NCBI GenBank assembly: GCA_937923585.1 | Contig: CALDSM010000155.1 | Location: 1 to 11,123 of the forward strand | From: an uncultured bacterium | GTDB taxonomy: Bacteria; Hydrogenedentota; Hydrogenedentia; Hydrogenedentales; CAITNO01 | DNA: 11,123 nt | Direction: 5' to 3' | In this document: one piece after another, positions 1 through 5,477 of the stretch | Numbering within the stretch: the first letter of the stretch is position 1 | How the letters are laid out: the number at the start of each line of letters is the position of its first letter | Program-made: the position numbers and the translations under genes | Notes under the pieces: generated by a model | What the model was told of the DNA's origin: nothing | Database searches by the model: none | The model's input: only the letters and a program-made list of their open reading frames with translations

Positions 1-621
1 GTTTGACCCGCTGGCGTGGAATGCGTCCACCGACTCGTTCTGGTACTTGCGCAGGCCGAAGGGGCGACCGGTCAGGCATTGTTCGCGAAGACTCACCTCC
101 AGCGGCGCGCCCTCCACGTAACCCGCAAGGTCCTCCACCGGAAAACCGATTTTGACCATGGCGCATTTCACATTGCCCCGTTCTTCGGGCTTGATGAAGA
201 TGCGCTTTCCGTCGGGAGAGCCGAGTATGTAGGGCTGGAGGAGCTTCTGGTGCAGGAGTTCGACAATGAGCATCGTGTCGTCCGACTCGATGACCAGTTT
301 GCCGTCCACGCCCCGGTACAGTTTGAGCCGTCCGTACCGCGCGACCGTGTCCCGCACTTCGGTGTAGATATTTTGTGGAATTTCGTACTTGGTGTACTTC
401 TCCAGCCCCTCAATAATCTCCGCCGCCGTGAGGCCCGTTGCCGCGGCATTCCACAGGGAAAGCGCCGTGAGCCGATAGGTATGGATGTGCTCCGGCGATT
501 TGACCAGCTCCGCAAATCCCGCAAGGCAATCCCGCGCGTCCTCGAAGGCGGGACCGTCGGTTTCGAGCAGAATGCTTCGGTCACTTTGGATGATAACGGG
601 TTTGGTGTCGAGAGAAGCCAT
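1..621 (-). CDS. xpb: XPB-type DNA repair helicase, N-terminal part (cut by window edge)
   Basis: I translated the minus strand from the ATG at 621-619. The frame stays open for 207 codons to the left window edge, so the gene is 5'-complete and 3'-truncated by the window. The product begins MASLDTKPVIIQSDRSILLE and contains KSPEHIHTYRLTALSLWNAA at about residues 41-60, then an ARYGRLKLYRG stretch, KPEERGNVKCAMVKIGFPVEDLAGYVEGAPLEV and finally LRKYQNESVDAFHASGS. This order matches the N-terminal damage-recognition-like domain of bacterial XPB/Ssl2 helicases, ending just where the Q-like motif and Walker A would follow. The family unwinds DNA 3'-5' with ATP and acts in repair; the motor domains lie outside the window. 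No clear Shine-Dalgarno precedes the ATG. The gene is divergent from the pilin gene at 875. The partner nuclease Bax1 is not visible here. Family assignment is from remembered sequence, not a search. Confidence 0.88.
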   Translation of the reverse strand, partial: MASLDTKPVIIQSDRSILLETDGPAFEDARDCLAGFAELVKSPEHIHTYRLTALSLWNAAATGLTAAEIIEGLEKYTKYEIPQNIYTEVRDTVARYGRLKLYRGVDGKLVIESDDTMLIVELLHQKLLQPYILGSPDGKRIFIKPEERGNVKCAMVKIGFPVEDLAGYVEGAPLEVSLREQCLTGRPFGLRKYQNESVDAFHASGSN

Positions 622-731
622 GGCTGGTGAGTGTAGCAAAACATCCCGCCGGTGTGCGAGCCCACCCCGGCCGCAGTCCCACGCCCAGTCGGGACTTTCA
701 TGCAATGCGCAGCCTTATCCAAAGAAATCTG

Positions 732-760
732 TTGCGAAACTGACAATTCTATGTTAAACT
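732..760 (+). promoter_or_regulatory. possible sigma70-like promoter for the pilin gene
   Basis: TTGCGA at 732-737 and TAAACT at 755-760 are separated by 17 bp, each matching 4 of 6 consensus positions, in a locally AT-richer stretch. The implied transcription start near 767 would give a leader of about 108 nt before the pilin ATG at 875. This is pattern matching only, and other sigma factors are possible. Confidence 0.3.
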
Positions 761-772
761 CGCGCTGGCGCA

Positions 773-828
773 CGAATGCCGTCCAGTAAGGGAAGGTGCG
801 ATGAAGGTCGCACAACGGGCAGCATTCG
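773..828 (+). promoter_or_regulatory. nested inverted repeats in pilin leader
   Basis: An outer 7-bp perfect inverted repeat, CGAATGC (773-779) with GCATTCG (822-828), encloses an inner 6-bp hairpin, GTGCGA (796-801), loop TGAAGG, TCGCAC (808-813). Together they could fold a structured 5' leader between the putative promoter and the pilin ribosome binding site. It matches no riboswitch consensus that I recognise. Confidence 0.35.
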
Positions 829-874
829 GAGGCGGTTCAGGACTATTCAAACATTCAACGACAGGAAACGCGTC

Positions 875-1876
<1,002 letters not shown>

Positions 1877-1974
1877 TTCCATGCCTGATTGACTTCCGAC
1901 CGGTCCGCTTGCCGAAGCCCTGACGGCCCGCTGGCAGGCCGCGAAAAAGTCCTGGCGCTTCTTGGAACTTCCTC

Positions 1975-2016
1975 CCGGGAGGATTCTCCGCTGTGAGAAT
2001 CCTCCCGGTTCTCTTG
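1975..2016 (+). terminator. intrinsic terminator after the pilin gene
   Basis: A perfect 14-bp GC-rich stem, CCGGGAGGATTCTC (1975-1988) with its complement at 1995-2008, closes a 6-nt loop (CGCTGT) and is followed by TTCTCTTG. It lies about 100 bp after the pilin stop. The opposite strand lacks a T-rich tail, so it works best for plus-strand transcription. Confidence 0.75.
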
Positions 2017-2445
2017 TCCGCCGGAGGGTGCCGGATGCCTGAAAACGGACTTGCGGCGGGCCGCCCGGTCGCCGCACCGGAGATGAAGCGCGGACCGATT
2101 CTCATTTCACCGTGTTGCGTCCACCCGAAATAGCAGTAGTCTTTCCGGAATGGTCATGGAGAACGGCAAAGAACTCCTTCTTCAGGGATGCGTCGCACAC
2201 TTCGCGGCAGTTTCCAGTGCAAGAGACTCTGTCTTCCCTGAATGCCCCGCGCGAAAGGAGCAGCCCCTCCCGCTCTTTGCACACCGCCTCGTCCCCGTAG
2301 CAGAGGAAGACGGCAGGAGGATGACGGCGTCCTTGTGTGCCGGGGCGCTCAGCGGGGCGACGCCGGGCATTTCCGGTCCGCGGTTTGCAGCGCGGCGGGC
2401 CGGTGGCATACCATGCGCGGGTCATTGGGCGCGCAAACCGGCAAT

Positions 2446-2452
2446 AAGGAGG
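2446..2452 (+). promoter_or_regulatory. ribosome binding site AAGGAGG deciding the start at 2459
   Basis: AAGGAGG sits 6 nt before the ATG at 2459 and fixes the start of the thymidylate synthase family gene, against in-frame ATG codons back to 2150. Confidence 0.85.
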
Positions 2453-2458
2453 CATTCC

Positions 2459-3436
2459 ATGAGCGACGGCCGCATTCCAACCCTGCATGTGGTGGGCGAC
2501 TGCATTCCCCAGGCCTATTACCGGGCGATCAAGGCGGTTTGGGAGAACGGACTCGCGATCCGCACCGAGTATGACCGCAAGGACGGTTCGGGAAAGTACA
2601 TTGATCCGCCGAGCCGGGACGCGCGGGTGCTCATTGAGGTGAAGGATCCCTTTGCGCAGCCGCGTTACTCGCCCATTTCCTTCTGCGAGATCGGGACCTA
2701 TATCGCCGAGATCATGGGCGCCAAGGACTACCGCGTGGTACCGTTCGATCAATTGGAGCAGGCCGTGCATGGCGAGTTTTCCGCGCAGGAATGGCCCTAC
2801 ACCTACCACCAGCGGCTCTTTGCCCATCCCGACGCGGGCGGGTCGGTCGTGGACCAGATGGCGCTGGCGGTGGAGCGGGTGGTGCAGACGCCCTATTCAC
2901 GGCGCGCCATTGCCACCACGTCCGTGCCGAACCTCGACCCCTACCTGAAAGAAGACATTCCCTGCCTGCGTGAGGTGCAGTTGCGTTGCCCCGAGGACGC
3001 TGACGGCAATCTCGTGCTGAACATGAACACGACCTGGCGCTCGCGCGACCTGTACAAGGCGTGGGGCGACAACCTGATCGCGATCACCTTCCTGATGCAG
3101 GTGCTGGCGAAGGAGATTGAGGCGAAAGGCGGCAAGCCGGTGCGCGTGGGCAGCTATGCGGACTATGCGTGCTCGCTGCACATCTACGGGCAGGACTTCG
3201 GCGCAGTGGGCGGCAGCGAGGAGCGCGGGCTCCAGAGCTTCTTTGACACCTTCGACGAGGACGGGTTTGTGGCGCGGTCACTTACCAGTGAAATGGCGCG
3301 GGACATGCTCGTGCTGCCGCAGATGTACGACCTCATCTCGGAGCGCCAGATCGAGCAGTGGCACTTCCCGCCGGAAAGCGTGGAACTCATCAAGGGGCTC
3401 ATCGCCGACATCGAGTCGGGCAAATACATGGTTTGA
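2459..3436 (+). CDS. thymidylate synthase family protein, archaeal-like type
   Basis: A 325-residue protein that retains the thymidylate synthase active site in order. Arg148-Arg149 (PYSRRAI) matches the Arg pair that binds dUMP phosphate from the partner subunit. Cys169 in DIPCLREVQ is the nucleophile, with Gln174 five residues on. RSRD (194-197) is followed by Asn205 at the same distance as E. coli D169-N177, and HIY (241-243) matches H207/Y209. The PCL instead of PCH motif and the N-terminal WPYTYHQRL segment resemble methanogen-type thymidylate synthases rather than ThyA. Known chemistry is reductive methylation of dUMP with methylene-tetrahydrofolate; Asn205 favours a uracil over a cytosine base. 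A base hydroxymethylase or another nucleotide-modifying role remains possible. It stands alone, with no dihydrofolate reductase nearby. Its TGA stop is formed by the first three bases of the downstream inverted repeat, leaving a C-terminus ending GKYMV. Confidence 0.8.
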   Translation: MSDGRIPTLHVVGDCIPQAYYRAIKAVWENGLAIRTEYDRKDGSGKYIDPPSRDARVLIEVKDPFAQPRYSPISFCEIGTYIAEIMGAKDYRVVPFDQLEQAVHGEFSAQEWPYTYHQRLFAHPDAGGSVVDQMALAVERVVQTPYSRRAIATTSVPNLDPYLKEDIPCLREVQLRCPEDADGNLVLNMNTTWRSRDLYKAWGDNLIAITFLMQVLAKEIEAKGGKPVRVGSYADYACSLHIYGQDFGAVGGSEERGLQSFFDTFDEDGFVARSLTSEMARDMLVLPQMYDLISERQIEQWHFPPESVELIKGLIADIESGKYMV

Positions 3437-3464
3437 ACCACGAAGCCGCGAAGAACACGAAGGA
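3434..3464 (+). repeat. cassette repeat, left copy
   Basis: It begins TGAACCACGAAG and contains CGAAG boxes at 3441, 3449 and 3458, so it is itself a degenerate 8-9-nt tandem array. It is the inverted partner of 4004-4034 with 30 of 31 positions matching. Its first three bases are the stop codon of the thymidylate synthase family gene. Confidence 0.9.
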
Positions 3465-3480
3465 GAAAGAAAACAAATAC

Positions 3481-3554
3481 CTGACAAAGCGGCGGTGAGT
3501 TGGCCAGAAGAGACACAGGAGGAATCCGTGCCTTTCACTCAAACGGTTTGTCAG
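3481..3554. repeat. inner inverted repeat in the cassette spacer
   Basis: CTGACAAA (3481-3488) is the exact reverse complement of TTTGTCAG (3547-3554). These arms frame a short segment between the left and internal repeat copies that has no coding sense. It may be part of a folded RNA or DNA structure within the cassette, or chance. Confidence 0.35.
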
Positions 3555-3578
3555 ATTCCTGGCGTTGCTTCATTGGTA

Positions 3579-3602
3579 TTCTTCGTGTCTTCGTGGTTCA
3601 AA
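3579..3602 (-). repeat. cassette repeat, internal copy
   Basis: Read on the minus strand it begins TTTGAACCACGAAGACACG and has two CGAAG boxes instead of three. It shares TTTGAACCACGAAG exactly with the left copy (3432-3445) and lies in the same orientation as the right copy. It ends about 23 nt before the GxxExxY start codon, so the internal and right copies bracket the gene as direct repeats, while the left and internal copies form a smaller inverted pair. Confidence 0.85.
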
Positions 3603-3625
3603 TCAAGACAAATGGGGGAAGAGAC

Positions 3626-3997
3626 ATGGAATTCGATGTGCTTTCAAACCGGGTCATTGGCTGCGCCATTGAGGTGCACCGCCATCTTGGTCCTGGACTG
3701 TTGGAATCGGCTTGTCTGCGGTGTCTTTCGCACGAGTTGACTCTCGCGGGATTGCAGCATGAAACGGAGACGCCTCTGCCCCTGGCCTACAAGGGCGTTT
3801 CGCTGGACTGCGGGTACCGACTCGACTTGCTGGTGGAGGATGAACTGATTGTTGAATTGAAGTGCGTGGAAAAGATCCTGCCCATTCACCGCGCCCAGTT
3901 GCTTACATACCTGAAACTAACGGGCAAGCGTGTCGGTTTGCTCATCAACTTTAATGAAGCGCGCCTTGTAGACGGCCTGGAGCGCATGGTTCTCTGA
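3626..3997 (+). CDS. GxxExxY family protein (PD-(D/E)XK nuclease-like)
   Basis: A 123-residue protein starting MEFDVLSNRVIGCAIEVHRH. The ATG at 3626 is chosen because GGGGGA lies 6 nt upstream and because the residues before it are only translated repeat. It shows the family signature HRHLGPGLLESACLRCL (residues 18-34), where the terminal Tyr of G-x-x-E-x-x-Y is Cys. A PD-(D/E)XK-like core follows: Asp in YRLDLLV, then VELK in ELIVELKCVE with the E-x-K pair, then the conserved HRAQLLTYLKLTGKRVGLLINF. The family is named for its motif, has no established biochemical role and is usually small, as here. It is a candidate nuclease for moving or maintaining the surrounding cassette, which is inference. 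The gene ends 6 nt before the right repeat and converges on the oxidoreductase gene. Confidence 0.88.
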   Translation: MEFDVLSNRVIGCAIEVHRHLGPGLLESACLRCLSHELTLAGLQHETETPLPLAYKGVSLDCGYRLDLLVEDELIVELKCVEKILPIHRAQLLTYLKLTGKRVGLLINFNEARLVDGLERMVL

Positions 3998-4003
3998 GAC
4001 TCT

Positions 4004-4034
4004 TCCTTCGTGCTCTTCGCGGCTTCGTGGTTCA
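4004..4034 (-). repeat. cassette repeat, right copy
   Basis: On the minus strand it begins TGAACCACGAAGCCGCG and has the same three CGAAG boxes as the left copy. It differs from it at one of 31 positions. Similarity stops abruptly on both sides, which defines the cassette ends. Confidence 0.9.
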
Positions 4035-4058
4035 GCCTTCCCCTGTCCGCTTGATATG

Positions 4059-4082
4059 CGACCTGTCCATTTTCACAGGTCG
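4059..4082 (-). terminator. hairpin overlapping the oxidoreductase stop codon
   Basis: CGACCTGT (4059-4066) and ACAGGTCG (4075-4082) form a perfect 8-bp stem with an 8-nt loop, CCATTTTC. The minus-strand TGA (4075-4073) lies at the loop edge. No U-tract follows on either strand, so it is at best an atypical terminator or an mRNA 3'-end stabiliser between two convergent genes. Confidence 0.45.
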
Positions 4083-5434
4083 AGCCGCGCGCCGCGGTCG
4101 TGAATAATCTTTGTAACTTCGGTCGGGTGCAAGTCCGGCAAGGCGCATCCGCGGGCGGCGCACAGGGCCGCGGCGATGCCCGCCGCCTGGCCGGTCATGG
4201 AGCAGGTGGTCATGACCCGCGCGGAGGACAGGGCCAGTTGGTCCGCCGACAGGCAGCGGCCCGCCGCCAGCAGGTTCTTGGCACCCTTCGGCACGAGGCT
4301 CCGGAACGGAATCTGGTAGGGCGGCACCTGGCGCTGTTCGGGAGGCAGTATGTAGGTGCGCTTGTCATCGTCGGGATTGTGGCCGTCCAGATAGTAAACG
4401 CCGCGCGCGATGGCGTCCTCAAAGGTCTGGCCCGCGCGCAACTCATCCACGGTCAGCGCATGTTCCCCCACCACACGGCGGCCCTCGCGGATGCCGATGC
4501 GCGGCGAGCAGGCATCGAGCACCCAGGGCTTTTTCTCCACACGCTGGTGGTAGTCCAGCACCGCCATCATCCGGCGGCGTGCCTGAATCTCGGCGGCGGT
4601 GAGCGATTCCGTATCGGTGGCGTCGAACTTGGGGATCTTGATCTTGATCCCGAACCGACCCGGCCCGGCGGGTGAGATGCTGGTCATGGGCAGGTCGTCC
4701 TTTGCAGGGATGGGCTCAAACCATCCCTCCGGCACCTGCGGCGCCGCGTTTTCCGCGGCCACCTCGCGCACGAAGAACATGAGCGACATGGGCAGTTGGC
4801 GCCCATCGCCGGGCCGTCCCTTAACCGTGGCAAAGCCGGCCTGATGCGCGAGCAGCGCCTCGCCGGTCGTGTCCACATATTGTTTCGCGCGGATGATTTC
4901 CGGACCCGAAGGGCCGCACACCATGATTTCCCGCACCCGTCCGCCCCGCGCGCGTGCATCCACAAAACAGGTGTGCAGCAGCAGTTTCACGCCCCTGCGC
5001 AGCAGGAGTTCCTGCAGGACGACCGCAAGGATTTCATGGTCGAACTTCCGGTTGTCCGCCTCGGGATAGGGCTTGTAGGGCGCGATGGCGTGAAACGCCT
5101 GCATGGCCTCCACGATGGCATCGAACGCCTCGCCCTGGCCGGCGGTCTCACCGCAGAAGCCGTTGACGCCGCCAATCGTGGCGTTGCCCCCGACCACGGC
5201 GTAATCCTCTATCAGGAGCACGCGCGCGCCCGATTTTGCGGCGGACATTGCGGCGGACACGCCTGCAATCCCCCCGCCCACGACGGCCACGTCGCATTCA
5301 TGGCGCAGGGGAACGTCATCGCGCCAGGTGATTTCGCGGATGCCTTGCTGCCCGGTTTCCGCCCCGGACACGGCGCCGGCGCCTCCCGCGCAAAGCAGTG
5401 ATGCCGATTTGATGAAGTCTCTTCGCGTGGCCAT
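4073..5434 (-). CDS. Tat-signal FAD-dependent oxidoreductase
   Basis: A 453-residue protein beginning MATRRDFIKSASLLCAGGAGA, a twin-arginine signal (TRRDFIK), so it is probably folded with its cofactor and exported by Tat. There is no good lipobox. The FAD-binding Rossmann motif is CDVAVVGGGIAGVSAAMSAA (about residues 47-66), with Glu76 at the end of the second strand and VGGNATIGGVNGF following (81-93). The C-terminal flavin segment is AKNLLAAGRCLS (385-396) and MTGQAAGIAAAL (413-424). This is the FAD_oxidored family, which is abundant in planctomycete-like genomes as paralogues; substrates are mostly unknown, and I cannot name one. AAGGA lies 11 nt before the ATG. It follows the radical SAM gene after 42 bp, probably as the last gene of a three-gene operon. 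Confidence 0.88.
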   Translation of the reverse strand: MATRRDFIKSASLLCAGGAGAVSGAETGQQGIREITWRDDVPLRHECDVAVVGGGIAGVSAAMSAAKSGARVLLIEDYAVVGGNATIGGVNGFCGETAGQGEAFDAIVEAMQAFHAIAPYKPYPEADNRKFDHEILAVVLQELLLRRGVKLLLHTCFVDARARGGRVREIMVCGPSGPEIIRAKQYVDTTGEALLAHQAGFATVKGRPGDGRQLPMSLMFFVREVAAENAAPQVPEGWFEPIPAKDDLPMTSISPAGPGRFGIKIKIPKFDATDTESLTAAEIQARRRMMAVLDYHQRVEKKPWVLDACSPRIGIREGRRVVGEHALTVDELRAGQTFEDAIARGVYYLDGHNPDDDKRTYILPPEQRQVPPYQIPFRSLVPKGAKNLLAAGRCLSADQLALSSARVMTTCSMTGQAAGIAAALCAARGCALPDLHPTEVTKIIHDRGARLDL

Positions 5435-5455
5435 TTGCGCCTGTTTCCTTCATTC

Positions 5456-5477
5456 GGCGTTCCGCGCGCGGAACGCC
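5456..5477 (-). other. perfect 22-nt palindrome at the radical SAM stop codon
   Basis: The arms GGCGTTCCG and CGGAACGCC surround a CGCG centre, making a perfect palindrome. The stop codon TAG (5479-5477) abuts the stem base. It sits in the 42-bp gap before the oxidoreductase gene, with no U-tract. Possible roles are an intercistronic hairpin that tunes expression of the downstream gene, or a dimeric protein site; the sequence does not decide. Confidence 0.5.

Larger units (their letters stand above)
1877..2458. other. 582-bp region without a convincing gene
   Basis: It holds the terminator at 1975-2016 and the ribosome binding site of the next gene, and otherwise nothing I can assign. On the plus strand the frame of the next gene is open back to about 2150, but the extra 103 residues look like no domain and bypass a strong ribosome binding site. 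On the minus strand an open frame ending at 2102 has a cysteine-containing tail (VSCTGNCREVCDASLKKEFF, then HDHSGKT) that reads more protein-like than its upstream part, which runs antisense through the thymidylate synthase gene. No start or ribosome binding site supports it. A decayed gene remnant is possible. Confidence 0.4.
3434..4034. mobile_element. 601-bp inverted-repeat cassette carrying a GxxExxY gene
   Basis: Positions 3434-3464 and 4004-4034 are inverted copies of one 31-nt sequence with a single mismatch (3455 against 4013). Between them lie a 115-nt spacer, a third, shorter repeat copy, a GGGGGA ribosome binding site and the GxxExxY gene. The left repeat starts exactly at the stop codon of the upstream gene. 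I see no target-site duplication: the flanks read ATACATGGTT and GCCTTCCCCT. No transposase motif is present, so this may be a non-autonomous or nuclease-driven element. GxxExxY genes in many genomes are bordered by ACCACGAAG-type repeats, which is why many database entries carry NHE/HEE-rich N-terminal runs; that is from memory. Calling it mobile is inference. Confidence 0.6.

Noticed and set aside
16..630. A 204-codon plus-strand open frame and a 215-codon minus-strand frame at 168-815
   Set aside because: Both are out-of-frame shadows of the XPB N-terminal reading frame, which alone matches a known family.
2150..2458. In-frame N-terminal extension of the thymidylate synthase family protein
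   Set aside because: The 103 extra residues match no domain, and a strong ribosome binding site fixes the start at 2459.
3500..3625. In-frame N-terminal extension of the GxxExxY protein
   Set aside because: It translates the internal repeat (RVFVVQIK-like) and the family domain begins at the ATG at 3626, which has its own ribosome binding site.
4010..4030. Lipobox in the oxidoreductase signal
   Set aside because: The Cys in SASLLCAGG is preceded by Leu-Leu, which does not fit the small residue needed at -1; the protein is at 4073-5434 and is better read as Tat-exported.
3434..4034. CRISPR array or toxin-antitoxin reading of the repeats
   Set aside because: The copies are inverted, unevenly spaced and only three, with no Cas genes, and the single small gene has no partner gene.
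3424..4044. Target-site duplication around the cassette
   Set aside because: The 10-bp flanks ATACATGGTT and GCCTTCCCCT share no direct repeat.
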